The notes: a model not told the origin generated them from the sequence alone. Shown: positions 53,323-63,040, counted from the first letter of the stretch. The stretch: DNA of 64,000 bases from Oscillospiraceae bacterium (GCA_017887325.1 JAGHIE010000001.1:209989-273988), one strand, 5' to 3'. A program made the numbers and translations.

Positions 53323-54183
53323 ATGGAAAATTTATGTAATATAAATGTTATTAAAGATGTCTTTGAAAGACACAATTTTTCTTTTTCTAAAACATTGGGA
53401 CAAAATTTCTTAGTAAATCCATCTATCTGCCCTAGAATTGCTGAAGATGGAATCAGAGATGAAAACTATGGAGTAATAGAAATAGGAACTGGAATAGGTG
53501 TTTTAACCAACGAATTAGCTAAAAGAGCAAAAAAAGTTGTGGCGATAGAAATAGATGACAGACTTATACCTATATTAGAAGAAACATTAGCAGAATATGA
53601 TAATGTAAAGATAATAAATGAGGATGTTTTAAAAGTAGATTTACATAAACTTATTGAAGAAGAATTTGAAGGTATGAATGTATGTGTATGTGCTAATTTA
53701 CCATACTATATTACATCACCAATAATAATGGCTTTACTAGAAAGCAAATTAAAAATAAAGTCTATTACTGTAATGGTACAAAAAGAAGCAGCTACGAGGT
53801 TGTGTGCAAAGGTTGGTACTAGAGAATGTGGTGCAGTTACTTTTGCCGTTAGATATTACAGCGAACCTAAGTTATTATTTAATGTATCAAGAGGTAGTTT
53901 TATGCCAGCTCCTAATGTAGATTCTGCAGTAATAAGATTAGAAATAAAAGATAACGATACAATAAAAGCCAATAATGAAAAGTTTTTATTTTCTTTAGTT
54001 AAATCAGCTTTTTCTCAAAGAAGAAAAACTTTGGCAAATCCAGTATCAAGTGGTTTGAATATACCTAAATCAGTAGTGGTAGAAGCTTTAGAAAAAGTAG
54101 GTTTAAAATCTACTGTAAGAGCAGAACAAGTACCGTTTGAAAAATTTATTGAATTGTCTAATGTTTTAGGAGAACTAAAATGA
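53323..54183 (+). CDS. rsmA: 16S rRNA dimethyladenosine transferase
   Basis: A 286-residue SAM methyltransferase (KsgA). GQNFLVNPSICPRIAED, motif I VIEIGTGIGVLTNEL, and the N6-adenine motif NLPYYITSPI. It dimethylates two adjacent adenines of 16S helix 45. Its stop overlaps the hemW start (ATGA). Confidence 0.96.
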   Translation: MENLCNINVIKDVFERHNFSFSKTLGQNFLVNPSICPRIAEDGIRDENYGVIEIGTGIGVLTNELAKRAKKVVAIEIDDRLIPILEETLAEYDNVKIINEDVLKVDLHKLIEEEFEGMNVCVCANLPYYITSPIIMALLESKLKIKSITVMVQKEAATRLCAKVGTRECGAVTFAVRYYSEPKLLFNVSRGSFMPAPNVDSAVIRLEIKDNDTIKANNEKFLFSLVKSAFSQRRKTLANPVSSGLNIPKSVVVEALEKVGLKSTVRAEQVPFEKFIELSNVLGELK

Positions 54184-55286
54184 GTTTAGCAGGAGTTTAT
54201 GTACATATACCATTTTGTAGATCAAAATGCCCCTATTGTGATTTTTACTCTATTGTAGGAGATAAAAAGATACAACAAGAGTATGTAGATGCTGTTTTAA
54301 AAAACATAAATAATTCAAAAAAATATAAAGATGCAGATACTTTATATTTTGGTGGAGGAACTCCGATATTATTAGATAGCGATTTGTTAAGACAAATTGT
54401 AAATGCAGTGAAAATAAAATTTAATTTATCAGGAGAAATAACACTAGAGGCTAATCCATGTATAACAACAAAAGATAAATTAAAAGAACTTTATAAAGCA
54501 GGATTTAATAGAATATCTTTTGGAATGCAATCAGCAAATCAAGATGAATTAGATTATTTAGGCAGAAATCATGTTAATCAAGATATTATAAATGCTGTTA
54601 CTTGGTCTAAAGAAGCAGGATTTAAAAATATTTCCATAGATGTCATGTTAGGAACACCAAAACAAACAAAATCAAGTATTAAAAAAACTTTGGATTTTTT
54701 AATAGCTTTAGATATACAACATATTTCTGCATATATGTTGAAGATTGAAAAAGGAACTAAATTTGATTGTGACGATATAAGAAACATAGTTCCAGATGAA
54801 GATGAGATTAGTGATATATACTTATTTGTGTGTGATTATTTATCACAAAACGGTTTTATGCAATATGAAATATCAAATTTTTCTAAAAAAGGATATGAAA
54901 GCAAACATAACTTAAAATATTGGAAATATGATGATTATTATGCTTTCGGTGCTTCTGCACATGGATTTGTAAATGGAGTAAGGTACAGCTATCCTAGAGA
55001 TATTAAACAATATATTCAAACTAGTGGAGAAAACTATATTGTAGAGGATTATGACAAATCTGACGCTGAAGAATATTTGATGTTAAGACTTAGATTGTCA
55101 GAAGGTCTTAACTTAAAAGAACTAAGTTGTAAATATAATGTAGATATAAATGAGTTATTAAAAGTATCGGATAAATTTATAAAGTATGGATTAATGCAAA
55201 AAAATGATGATAATATATCTTTAAATCCAAAAGGTTTTTTATTATCTAATTATATAATTAGTGAGTTTATGCTATATATATCTTAA
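54180..55286 (+). CDS. hemW: HemW-like radical SAM protein
   Basis: A 368-residue radical SAM enzyme with the cluster motif CRSKCPYCDF, TLYFGGGTPILL and NRISFGMQSANQDEL. These are HemW (coproporphyrinogen oxidase-like, now seen as a haem chaperone) features; the cysteine pattern CxxxCxxC without a fourth nearby Cys separates it from HemN. Translationally coupled to rsmA through ATGA. Confidence 0.92.
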   Translation: MSLAGVYVHIPFCRSKCPYCDFYSIVGDKKIQQEYVDAVLKNINNSKKYKDADTLYFGGGTPILLDSDLLRQIVNAVKIKFNLSGEITLEANPCITTKDKLKELYKAGFNRISFGMQSANQDELDYLGRNHVNQDIINAVTWSKEAGFKNISIDVMLGTPKQTKSSIKKTLDFLIALDIQHISAYMLKIEKGTKFDCDDIRNIVPDEDEISDIYLFVCDYLSQNGFMQYEISNFSKKGYESKHNLKYWKYDDYYAFGASAHGFVNGVRYSYPRDIKQYIQTSGENYIVEDYDKSDAEEYLMLRLRLSEGLNLKELSCKYNVDINELLKVSDKFIKYGLMQKNDDNISLNPKGFLLSNYIISEFMLYIS

Positions 55287-55386
55287 TAATTTGATAATTT
55301 TAAGAAAATTAAAGTATATTGTAGACTTTTATAAAAAATAAATATATAATTATAAATTGGAACCATTATATTGGGAGGAAATAAGA

Positions 55387-56457
55387 ATGAATTTAAAAAA
55401 TAATAAAGGATATTTAAAAAATGCAGTTTCAAAAGTTTTAGTGTTAGGATTAGTAGGTGCGATGACTTTAGGGGTTACATCATGTGGTGATACAAGTTGG
55501 GCATTAAAAATAGATGGAGAAAAACTTCCAGCTGGTGTGTATTTAATAAATCAAAGTGCAGCGTTGCAAGAAGCTATGAAACATGAAGATTATGATTCAA
55601 GCTTAAAAAATAAATGGGATAATAAAATAGATGACAAGTCTTTAGAAGAATGGGTAAATGATGAAGCTGAAGTTTTAACCAAAAGATATGTACAAGTGGA
55701 AAAAATGTTCGAAGAAAAAGGTTTAAAATTAACAGAACAACAATTAGAAAATATTGAATATAACGTAGAAGGTTTTTGGCCATACATATCAAAAACATAT
55801 GAAGAACTAGGCGTTTCAAAAGAGTCATATTCAAAAGTAATGACAAATTCTGCAAAAGAAACATCTTTGCTTAATGCAATTTATGGACCAGAAGGAGAAA
55901 AAGCTTTAAGTGATGATGAATTGAAAAAATATTATGAAGAAAATTATCGTAAGGTAAATATTGCAAGTTATTCAACTGTTGATTCTACTACAGGTGAAGC
56001 GTTAGCTGATGATAAGAAAAAAGAAATGGAAGATAAAGCTAACGAAGATTTAAGTAGATTACAAAATGGTGAAAATATTAAAACAATTATTGCTGAAAGA
56101 AAAGAAGCTACAGGGACATCAACAGAAGAAACTACAGAAGTGACAGAAGAAAGTACACAAGTTGAAATATATAAAGACGGTGGAAACTCTATTTCTGATG
56201 ATTTAACAAAACAAATATTTGAAAAAGCTGTTGTAGGACAACCTATTTTGTTAAGTGATGACAAAGGATACTATATTGTTATGTCATATGATAATAAACT
56301 ATCTGATGAATCATTCAAAGAAAGAAAAGAAAATATTTTATATCAATATAAATATGATGAATTTATAAAAGACATAGATGAACAAGCAAAAAGTTTATCA
56401 GTTGAAGAAAATAAAAATGCTTTAAATACATTCAAAGCAAAAAAATGGGATAAATAG
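55387..56457 (+). CDS. Lipoprotein, PrsA/SurA-like foldase candidate
   Basis: 356 residues from ATG 55387, with GGGAGG upstream. Signal peptide with lipobox ending VTSC (Cys33). A SurA-N-like helical region follows, then a degenerate parvulin-like segment and a Thr/Glu-rich insert (STEETTEVTEESTQ). The canonical PPIase core is weak, so it may be a chaperone without isomerase activity. Surface-exposed by prediction. Confidence 0.7.
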   Translation: MNLKNNKGYLKNAVSKVLVLGLVGAMTLGVTSCGDTSWALKIDGEKLPAGVYLINQSAALQEAMKHEDYDSSLKNKWDNKIDDKSLEEWVNDEAEVLTKRYVQVEKMFEEKGLKLTEQQLENIEYNVEGFWPYISKTYEELGVSKESYSKVMTNSAKETSLLNAIYGPEGEKALSDDELKKYYEENYRKVNIASYSTVDSTTGEALADDKKKEMEDKANEDLSRLQNGENIKTIIAERKEATGTSTEETTEVTEESTQVEIYKDGGNSISDDLTKQIFEKAVVGQPILLSDDKGYYIVMSYDNKLSDESFKERKENILYQYKYDEFIKDIDEQAKSLSVEENKNALNTFKAKKWDK

Positions 56458-56463
56458 AAAAAA

Positions 56464-56492
56464 TGTGTGTACTTAGTACACACATTTTTATT
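56464..56492 (+). terminator. Terminator of the lipoprotein gene
   Basis: TGTGTGTAC / GTACACACA with TTA loop, followed by TTTTTATTTTT. Confidence 0.85.
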
Positions 56493-56500
56493 TTTGTAGT

Positions 56501-56554
56501 ATTGTAAACCATACAAATGAATAGTTGACAATAAACAATTACTTTTGATATAAT
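56501..56554 (+). promoter_or_regulatory. BirA-type operator and promoter of bioY
   Basis: ATTGTAAAC-N14-GTTGACAAT (56501-56532) matches the BirA operator layout (TTGTAAAC-N14/15-GTTNACAA). Its right half overlaps the -35 TTGACA (56525-56530), with TATAAT at 56549-56554 after 18 bases. Bound repressor would block RNA polymerase when biotin is plentiful. Confidence 0.7.
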
Positions 56555-56582
56555 ATTTGTAACACAAAATAGAGGTGATATT

Positions 56583-57131
56583 TTGAATAACTCAGTTTCT
56601 TTAAAAACAAAAAATATGGTATATATTGGCATGTTTTCAATAATAATAGCAATATGCTCATGGATTTCGATTCCAACAGCAGTACCATTTACAATGCAAA
56701 CATTTGGTATTTTTTGTGCATTGGGATTGTTAGGTGGAAAAAAAGGAACAATCTCAGTATTAATTTATTGTGCTTTAGGAATAATAGGAATTCCAGTATT
56801 TGCAGGTTTTTCTAGTGGAATAGGTGTATTATTAGGAAATACTGGAGGATACATAATAGGTTTTGTATTATCGGGATTAGTTTACTGGCTATTTACAAAA
56901 ATGCTTGGTAATAGAGTTTGGGCAATGTTTTTATCAATGTTTTTAGGTTTAATTGCTTGTTATGTTGTAGGTACTATATGGTTTATGATGGTTTATACAA
57001 GTACAACAGGAAATGTTGGTGTTTATGCTGTATTGTCTTGGTGTGTTTTTCCTTTTATAATACCAGATTTAATAAAAATATTGTTATCTATATTAATTGT
57101 TAAGAGAGTTGGAAAATATGTCAAATTATAA
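56583..57131 (+). CDS. bioY: Biotin transporter BioY (ECF S-component)
   Basis: A 182-residue protein starting at TTG (AGAGGTG upstream) with six membrane segments. Family landmarks: SIPTAVPFTMQTFGIFCALG and GNTGGYIIGFVLSG. It binds biotin and works with an ECF energising module, which is not in this window. Preceded by a BirA-type operator. Confidence 0.92.
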   Translation: MNNSVSLKTKNMVYIGMFSIIIAICSWISIPTAVPFTMQTFGIFCALGLLGGKKGTISVLIYCALGIIGIPVFAGFSSGIGVLLGNTGGYIIGFVLSGLVYWLFTKMLGNRVWAMFLSMFLGLIACYVVGTIWFMMVYTSTTGNVGVYAVLSWCVFPFIIPDLIKILLSILIVKRVGKYVKL

Positions 57132-57498
57132 ATTAAGAGCTCATCACGGATTATGTATTCAGTTTTTTGAAGGAAAAGGATATAGTGATAGTTTTACTAG
57201 TAACATGAGTAATGTTATAAATAATATAAACAATGATTCATATATACAAGTAGTCACTAATAAAGATGTTATTTGTAATGGTTGTCCCAATTTAGAAAAT
57301 GATGTATGTAATAGCCAACATAAAGTGGGAGAAATAGATAAAAAAGTATTGACTTTGTGTGGTTTTAAAGAAAATGAGATTATAAAAGCTAAAGATTTTT
57401 TTCAAAGAGTTAATGAAAAAATAATAAAGGCAAACAAGTTAAAAGAAGTATGTAAAAATTGCGAATGGCTTTATATATGTGGAAAAAATAAGGTGTAA
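57118..57498 (+). CDS. DUF1284 protein, putative iron-sulfur binding
   Basis: 126 residues from ATG 57118 (MSNYKLRAHHGLCIQFFEGK), overlapping the bioY end by 14 bases. Conserved cysteines: CNGCPN, CNSQ, CKNCEWLYIC. The LRAHHGLC start and clustered Cys identify DUF1284, thought to bind a metal cluster. Function unknown. It begins inside bioY, so it is co-transcribed with it. Confidence 0.85.
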   Translation: MSNYKLRAHHGLCIQFFEGKGYSDSFTSNMSNVINNINNDSYIQVVTNKDVICNGCPNLENDVCNSQHKVGEIDKKVLTLCGFKENEIIKAKDFFQRVNEKIIKANKLKEVCKNCEWLYICGKNKV

Positions 57499-57516
57499 AA
57501 TACACCTTATTTTTTT
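57486..57516 (+). terminator. Terminator of bioY-DUF1284
   Basis: AATAAGGTGTA / TACACCTTATT followed by a T-run; the stem begins in the last codons of the DUF1284 gene. Confidence 0.85.
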
Positions 57517-57624
57517 ATGGACAAATATAAATAATTTTAATGGAAATAACATACAAAATAAAGACATAATAATTGTGCAAACAAGAAAAAATTAGATTAA
57601 ATTAAAAAAAATAAAAATATGGTA

Positions 57625-57685
57625 TTGAAATTAATAAAAAAATAGTATATAGTGTGTATGTAATCGATTTAGTAAACGATTACAT
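57625..57685 (+). promoter_or_regulatory. Promoter and LacI-type operator of the sugar cluster
   Basis: TTGAAA-N17-TATAGT (57625-57653) with a palindrome ATGTAATCG-N10-CGATTACAT (57658-57685) at the transcription start. The palindrome resembles LacI/GalR operators and the first gene encodes such a protein, so autorepression with release by the sugar ligand is likely. Confidence 0.7.
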
Positions 57686-57727
57686 TTTGAAAATATTGTT
57701 TGATTTGCACATAAAGGAGGGAATATT

Positions 57728-58723
57728 ATGACTATAAAAGATGTTGCTAAAAAAGCAAATGTATCAGTTGCAACAGTATCAAGAGTTTTAAATAATCCTG
57801 AATGTGTAAAACAACCAACTAGAGAAAAAGTTTTAAAAGTAATACATGACTTAAACTACAGTCCAAATTTATTGGGTAGAAATTTAAGAAGATTGGAAAC
57901 AAGAAAAATTATAGTTGTAATGGATAATATTTCTAACCAATTTTATTCTAAAGTAGTAAAAGGAATTGAGGAAAAAGCAAAAGAGAATAATTTCACAGTT
58001 ATGTTATCTACCACTAGAGGAAGCAAAGAAAACTTTTTAGAAGCTATGAATATGTTAGCAAATAAAGTAGTAGATGGAGCTTTGGTATTTTGTGGAGATT
58101 TAGATACTGGAAAATTAAATGAAATGCAAAAATACTATCCTATTGTATGTATATGTGAAATAGTAGAAGGTGTTACAACAGTAAGTGTTGATGACTATAA
58201 AGCAGGATTTGATGCTACAAACTATCTCATATCACTTGGCAAGAAGAAAATCGCTATTGCTTGCGATATTGGACAGAAAGATAAACATACATCTTCTGGA
58301 TTTAGGTTGAGTGGTTATTTAGATGCCTTAAAGCAAAATAATATTGAATATGATGAAAATTTAATTATAGGGCAATCTGAAGAATATGATGAGATTAAGA
58401 AAATTGTAGATAATCTACTAAATTTAGAAGAATTACCTGATGCTGTTTTTGCATTAGCAGATACGGTTGCGATAGAAATAATAAAAGAATTATCATTGAG
58501 AGGAATAAGTGTTCCAGAAGATATTTCTGTTATGGGATTTGATAATACATTAATGAGTGAAATGTATATTCCATCAATAACAACTGTTGCACAGCCTCAA
58601 TATGATATAGGAGTAAAGGCTACTGAAATACTTTTAGAGAAAATGGCCGATAAAGAAAAATATGTCGGTTGTGAAAAAGTATTTTTAGAACATAAAATTA
58701 TGAAAAGAGATTCTGTTAAATAG
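57728..58723 (+). CDS. LacI-family transcriptional regulator
   Basis: A 331-residue repressor. N-terminal HTH MTIKDVAKKANVSVATVSRV and hinge (LGRNLRRLETRKI), then a periplasmic-binding-like effector domain (VMGFDNTLMSEMYIPSITTV). AAGGAGG upstream. It heads a four-gene cluster of sugar oxidoreductases and isomerase. Confidence 0.94.
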   Translation: MTIKDVAKKANVSVATVSRVLNNPECVKQPTREKVLKVIHDLNYSPNLLGRNLRRLETRKIIVVMDNISNQFYSKVVKGIEEKAKENNFTVMLSTTRGSKENFLEAMNMLANKVVDGALVFCGDLDTGKLNEMQKYYPIVCICEIVEGVTTVSVDDYKAGFDATNYLISLGKKKIAIACDIGQKDKHTSSGFRLSGYLDALKQNNIEYDENLIIGQSEEYDEIKKIVDNLLNLEELPDAVFALADTVAIEIIKELSLRGISVPEDISVMGFDNTLMSEMYIPSITTVAQPQYDIGVKATEILLEKMADKEKYVGCEKVFLEHKIMKRDSVK

Positions 58724-58744
58724 CTAAGAAAGGGAGAAATAATT

Positions 58745-59824
58745 ATGGAAAAAATGAAAGTTGGAATTATCGGATGTGGAGGAATTGCTAACGGTAAACA
58801 TTTACCAGCAATAAAAGCAGTTGGAAATATTGAAATCGTTGCAGTTTGTGACCTTATTGAAGAAAGAGCAATTAAAGCAAAAGAAGAATATGGAACAGAA
58901 GAAACAAAAGTATTTACAGATTACAAAGAATTATTGAAAATAGAAGAAATTGTATCTGTTTATGTTTTAACACCAAACCGTTCACACAGCATTATTTCAG
59001 TTGACGCATTAAATGCTGGTAAAAACGTAATGTGTGAAAAACCAATGGCTATCAATACTGAAGAAGCACAAAAAATGGTAGATGCTGCTAAAAAGACAGG
59101 TAAAATCTTAACTATTGGATATCAAAATAGATATAGACCAGATTCAAGATATATTAAAGCAGCTTGTGAACATGGCGATTTAGGTGAAGTTTATTATGGT
59201 AAAGCACATGCTATTCGTCGTAGAGCTGTACCAACTTGGGGCGTATTCTTAAATGAATATGAACAAGGTGGTGGACCATTAATCGATATCGGTACACACG
59301 CATTAGACTTAACTTTATGGATGATGGATAACTATGAACCAGAATCTGTAATGGGTTCTACCTATAGAAAATTAGCAGATCAAAAAGATACAGGGAACTC
59401 TTGGGGTGACTGGGATCCTGAAAAATTCACAGTAGAAGACTCTGCAATGGGATTTATTAAAATGAAAAATGGTGCAACTATTAACCTAGAAGCATCATGG
59501 GCTTTAAATAGTTTAGATGTTGATGAAGCTAAAACTTCTTTATGTGGTACAAAAGCAGGTGCTGACATGAAAGATGGCGTTAGAATTAACACAGTTAAAT
59601 ATGGTAAACAAGTAGTTGAAAAACCAGGTTTAGATGCTTCAGGTGTTGCTTTCTATGATGGAAGTGCTGAAAAACCAGAAGAATTAGAACAAAAAACATT
59701 CTATAATGCAGTAATGAATGGTGGAGAATTAGTAGTTAAACCAGAACAAGCTTTAGTTGTAACAAAAATCTTAGAAGCTATTTATAAATCTGCTGAAACT
59801 AACAAAGCTGTATATTTTGATTAA
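58745..59824 (+). CDS. Gfo/Idh/MocA-family oxidoreductase 1
   Basis: A 359-residue NAD(P)-dependent dehydrogenase. Rossmann motif VGIIGCGGIANGKHLPAI, catalytic-site CEKPMA, and GGGPLIDIGTHALDL. Family members oxidise sugars or inositols, often at C3. Codon choice is more GC-rich than its neighbours, suggesting high expression. Substrate unknown. Confidence 0.9.
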   Translation: MEKMKVGIIGCGGIANGKHLPAIKAVGNIEIVAVCDLIEERAIKAKEEYGTEETKVFTDYKELLKIEEIVSVYVLTPNRSHSIISVDALNAGKNVMCEKPMAINTEEAQKMVDAAKKTGKILTIGYQNRYRPDSRYIKAACEHGDLGEVYYGKAHAIRRRAVPTWGVFLNEYEQGGGPLIDIGTHALDLTLWMMDNYEPESVMGSTYRKLADQKDTGNSWGDWDPEKFTVEDSAMGFIKMKNGATINLEASWALNSLDVDEAKTSLCGTKAGADMKDGVRINTVKYGKQVVEKPGLDASGVAFYDGSAEKPEELEQKTFYNAVMNGGELVVKPEQALVVTKILEAIYKSAETNKAVYFD

Positions 59825-59849
59825 TAGCTAGAAAAAGGGGTATACATAT

Positions 59850-60821
59850 ATGAATATAGGTGTATTTAATCCAGTTTTTCAAAACTTAACTTTTGAAGAA
59901 ACTTGTAAATTATTAAATGAAAAAGGTGTTCATTATATAGAAATAGGTTGTGGAGGAACTCCAGGAAAACATCATTGTGATCCAGATGTATTGTTAAATG
60001 ATGAAGAAAAATTCAATGAGTTTAAAGCAACTTTAGAAAAATATAATTTAACAGTAAGTGCATTTAGTGTACAAGACAACCCTGTACATCCAGATAAAGA
60101 ATATGCAAAACAAGCTGATAAAGCAATAACAGATGCATGCAAAATGGCTCAAAAAATGGGCGTAGAAGTTATCTGTGTATTCTCTGGTTGTCCATCAGAA
60201 GGACCAGAAGGTAAAATGCCAAACTGGGTTACATGTTCTTGGCCACCAGAATATTCTCAAATCTTAGAATGGCAATGGAATGATGTATTAATTCCATATT
60301 GGAAAGAAAAAGTAAAAGAATGTAAATCATATGGTGTTAATAAAATAGCATTTGAAATGCATCCAGGTTTCTGTGTTTATAATGTATATACATTATTAAA
60401 ATTAAGAGAAGCAGTAGGTCCTGAAATTGGTGCAAACTTTGATCCATCTCACTTGATTTGGCAAGGTACAGACCCAGTAGCTGCTATTAGAGAATTAGGA
60501 AAACATAACGCTATTTTCCACTTCCATGCTAAAGATACAAAAGTTGATCCATATAATACTGCAATTAATGGTGTATTGGATACAAGACATTATTCAGATG
60601 AAGTTAATCGTTCTTGGAAATTCCGTTCTGTAGGTTGTGGTCATGATGTACTATACTGGAAAGACATTATGGCAGAATTAAGATTAGCAGGATATGATTA
60701 CGCTATCAGTATAGAACATGAAGATAGCTTAATGAGCACAATGGAAGGATTAGACTCTGCATTAGAAACACTAAGAAAATGTGTTATGACAGAACCAAGA
60801 CTAGAAATGTTCTGGGCATAA
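59850..60821 (+). CDS. Sugar phosphate isomerase/epimerase (xylose isomerase-like TIM barrel)
   Basis: A 323-residue AP-endonuclease-2-type TIM barrel. Metal ligands are seen in FEMHPGFCVYN (Glu), NFDPSHLIWQ (Asp, His), FHFHAKD (His) and the C-terminal ISIEHED (Glu). Such proteins handle keto-sugars made by Gfo/Idh partners, as in inositol or 3-keto-glycoside pathways. Twenty-five bases after the first oxidoreductase. Confidence 0.88.
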   Translation: MNIGVFNPVFQNLTFEETCKLLNEKGVHYIEIGCGGTPGKHHCDPDVLLNDEEKFNEFKATLEKYNLTVSAFSVQDNPVHPDKEYAKQADKAITDACKMAQKMGVEVICVFSGCPSEGPEGKMPNWVTCSWPPEYSQILEWQWNDVLIPYWKEKVKECKSYGVNKIAFEMHPGFCVYNVYTLLKLREAVGPEIGANFDPSHLIWQGTDPVAAIRELGKHNAIFHFHAKDTKVDPYNTAINGVLDTRHYSDEVNRSWKFRSVGCGHDVLYWKDIMAELRLAGYDYAISIEHEDSLMSTMEGLDSALETLRKCVMTEPRLEMFWA

Positions 60822-60844
60822 AGATATAGCAATTAATTTACTAA

Positions 60845-60875
60845 GACAATGAGAAAAGTTACTTTTCTCATTGTC
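60845..60875 (+). other. Strong intercistronic hairpin
   Basis: GACAATGAGAAAAGT / ACTTTTCTCATTGTC, a perfect 15-bp stem, without a T-run, between the isomerase and second oxidoreductase genes. Probably an mRNA stability or processing element. Confidence 0.55.
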
Positions 60876-60917
60876 AATATTATTGTAAGATACATTAAAA
60901 AATCGGAGGAAAAAATT

Positions 60918-61997
60918 ATGCGTAAATATAATTTAGCCATTGTTGGTTTAGGTGGAATGGGTAATTGGCATAGAGAATTACTTACAGGACAAGGTTATTG
61001 GAACAATGCAAAACTACAAGATATTGAAAATATAAATGTTTGTGGTAGTTTTGATATTAGAGAAGAAAGACAACAATTTGCAAGAGATAATGGATTACAT
61101 GCATATAATTCATTTGAAGAAGTTTTAGCAGATGAAAATGTTGATATAATTTTATGTGCAACACCTAATGATGTGCACAAAGAAATTGTTATTCGTTCTT
61201 TAAGAGCAGGAAAACATGTTGTATGTGAAAAACCAGTAACATTAAACTCTGTTGATTTACAAGAAATGATTGATGTATCAAAAGAAACTGGAAAATTATT
61301 TGTAGTACATCAAAACAGAAGATGGGACGAAGATTTTCTAACAGTTAAAAAGATTTACGATGAAAATCTTTTAGGTGATATTTTTAGAATTGAATCAAGA
61401 GTACATGGTTCAAGAGGTATTCCAGGTGACTGGCGTCAAGAACCAGAACACGGTGGTGGAATGGTTTTAGACTGGGGTGTACATATTTTAGACCAAGCTT
61501 TAATGATGATAGATAGCAAAGTAAAACATGTATACGCTTCATTTACTCATGTAACTAATGAATTAGTTGATGATGGTTTTACTGTAGAACTTACTTTTGA
61601 AAATGGCTTAGTTTATATGTTAGAAGTTGGCACAAGCAACTTTATAAACTTACCAAGATGGTATGTTTTAGGTAGAGATGGTACTGCTGTAATTAATGAC
61701 TGGGATTTAAGTGGTAAAATGGTTAGAGTTACAGACTGGAGTAAAAATGACGCAGTTCCAATTAGAACTGCTGCTGGTTTAACAAAAACAATGGCACCTA
61801 GAACAGAAGATACAATTAAAGAAGAAGAATTACCAATAGTAAGAGCAGATATTAGAGATTTCTATAAAAATGTAGTTGATACAATTGAAGGTAAAGCTGA
61901 AATTATAGTAAAACTTCCACAAGTAATGAGAGTTATGAAATTAATGGAAGCTATTTTTGAATCTGCAGAAACACATAAAGTAGTTGATTTTGAATAA
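60918..61997 (+). CDS. Gfo/Idh/MocA-family oxidoreductase 2
   Basis: 359 residues from ATG 60918 (CGGAGGA upstream; an earlier frame opening at 60849 reads through the hairpin). MRKYNLAIVGLGGMGNWH is the Rossmann start; HVVCEKPVTL and EHGGGMVLDWGVHILDQ are catalytic-region motifs. A second paralogous dehydrogenase in the same operon suggests oxidation and re-reduction of a sugar around the isomerase step. Confidence 0.9.
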   Translation: MRKYNLAIVGLGGMGNWHRELLTGQGYWNNAKLQDIENINVCGSFDIREERQQFARDNGLHAYNSFEEVLADENVDIILCATPNDVHKEIVIRSLRAGKHVVCEKPVTLNSVDLQEMIDVSKETGKLFVVHQNRRWDEDFLTVKKIYDENLLGDIFRIESRVHGSRGIPGDWRQEPEHGGGMVLDWGVHILDQALMMIDSKVKHVYASFTHVTNELVDDGFTVELTFENGLVYMLEVGTSNFINLPRWYVLGRDGTAVINDWDLSGKMVRVTDWSKNDAVPIRTAAGLTKTMAPRTEDTIKEEELPIVRADIRDFYKNVVDTIEGKAEIIVKLPQVMRVMKLMEAIFESAETHKVVDFE

Positions 61998-62036
61998 TAA
62001 AAAAAGACTGGCAACAATTTGTTGCCAGTCTTTTAT
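61998..62036. terminator. Bidirectional terminator
   Basis: AAAAGACTGGCAAC / GTTGCCAGTCTTTT stem between convergent genes, with T-rich flanks on both strands. Confidence 0.9.
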
Positions 62037-62779
62037 TCTTCGTTATATTTTTTTGTATAAGTTTTTCCACCCCAACCGTCTACATTTCCTCGACGCATAG
62101 CACCAAATAATCTCCATGTAAATCCAGGGTCTTCCATATCTTTTTGCTTTAAAAATTCTTTTGTTTTTTGTCTAGATGTATATCCATCAGCAGGACATTT
62201 AGATTTAACAATAGGCAATTCATTTTTTATAGCAGCTCTCCTAACTTCTTTTTCAGGAGCTAAAGCCATAGGTCTGATTAGCCATAAATCTTTTATAGAC
62301 AAATAGCTTTTAGGAGAAAAACAACCTATTCTACCTTCAATAAATAAATTCATTACAAAAGTTTCAACAGCGTCATCATAGTGGTGCCCTAAAGCAATTT
62401 TATTACAACCATATTCTTTTGCAACATCATGTAAAGCACCTCTACGCATTTTTGCACAAAGGCTACAAGGGTGAGTTTCTTTTCTAACATCAAATACAAT
62501 TTCTCCTATTTGAGTTCTTTTTACAACATATTGAATTCCTAATTCATCACATAGGTTTTGAATAGGAGTGTAATCTGTCCATTGTTTATTAAATCCAGGA
62601 TCAAGAGTAATTGCTACTACATCATAATCTATACCTATAAATCTTTTTAATAATACGAGTCCTTTTAACAAAACTAGAGAGTCCTTGCCACCAGATACAC
62701 CAACAGCAATTTTGTCACCATCTTGAATTAAATCAAATTCTTGAATGGATTTTCTCATATATCCGAGCATCTTTTGCAT
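62033..62779 (-). CDS. TtcA-family PP-loop tRNA thiolation enzyme
   Basis: A 248-residue PP-loop ATPase. GVSGGKDSLVLLKG (residues 29-42) is the PP-loop; CSLCAKMRRGAL carries a CxxC pair, and KSKCPADGYTSR a third cysteine, the pattern for an iron-sulfur cluster in TtcA. TtcA 2-thiolates cytidine 32 of tRNA; related Firmicute proteins may act on other tRNA positions. Monocistronic. Confidence 0.82.
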   Translation of the reverse strand: MQKMLGYMRKSIQEFDLIQDGDKIAVGVSGGKDSLVLLKGLVLLKRFIGIDYDVVAITLDPGFNKQWTDYTPIQNLCDELGIQYVVKRTQIGEIVFDVRKETHPCSLCAKMRRGALHDVAKEYGCNKIALGHHYDDAVETFVMNLFIEGRIGCFSPKSYLSIKDLWLIRPMALAPEKEVRRAAIKNELPIVKSKCPADGYTSRQKTKEFLKQKDMEDPGFTWRLFGAMRRGNVDGWGGKTYTKKYNEE

Positions 62780-63011
62780 AATATAACTCCTTTACTTTTA
62801 AGTTAAGTGCAAATAGTATACCATATTAATATTTATTTGTGAAGATGCATTGTAAACTTATATAAAAACAGGGGTTAAAAAGTAGGTTATTTAACATAAT
62901 TTACAAAATATAAAAAATAAAATGAAAGTCAAGAAATTGAGAGATAATGAGTATAATAGAGAGAAAACAAGCGATATGGGTGGTTATTTGCAAAAAACGG
63001 CGTTTTTAGAC

Positions 63012-63040
63012 TTGACATAGGAGTTGAATATCTGTATAAT
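63012..63040 (+). promoter_or_regulatory. Promoter of rplM-rpsI
   Basis: TTGACA, 17 bases, TATAAT: perfect consensus. The predicted 5' leader is only about 30 bases, so an L13 leader structure like that known in other Firmicutes does not fit here. Confidence 0.85.
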
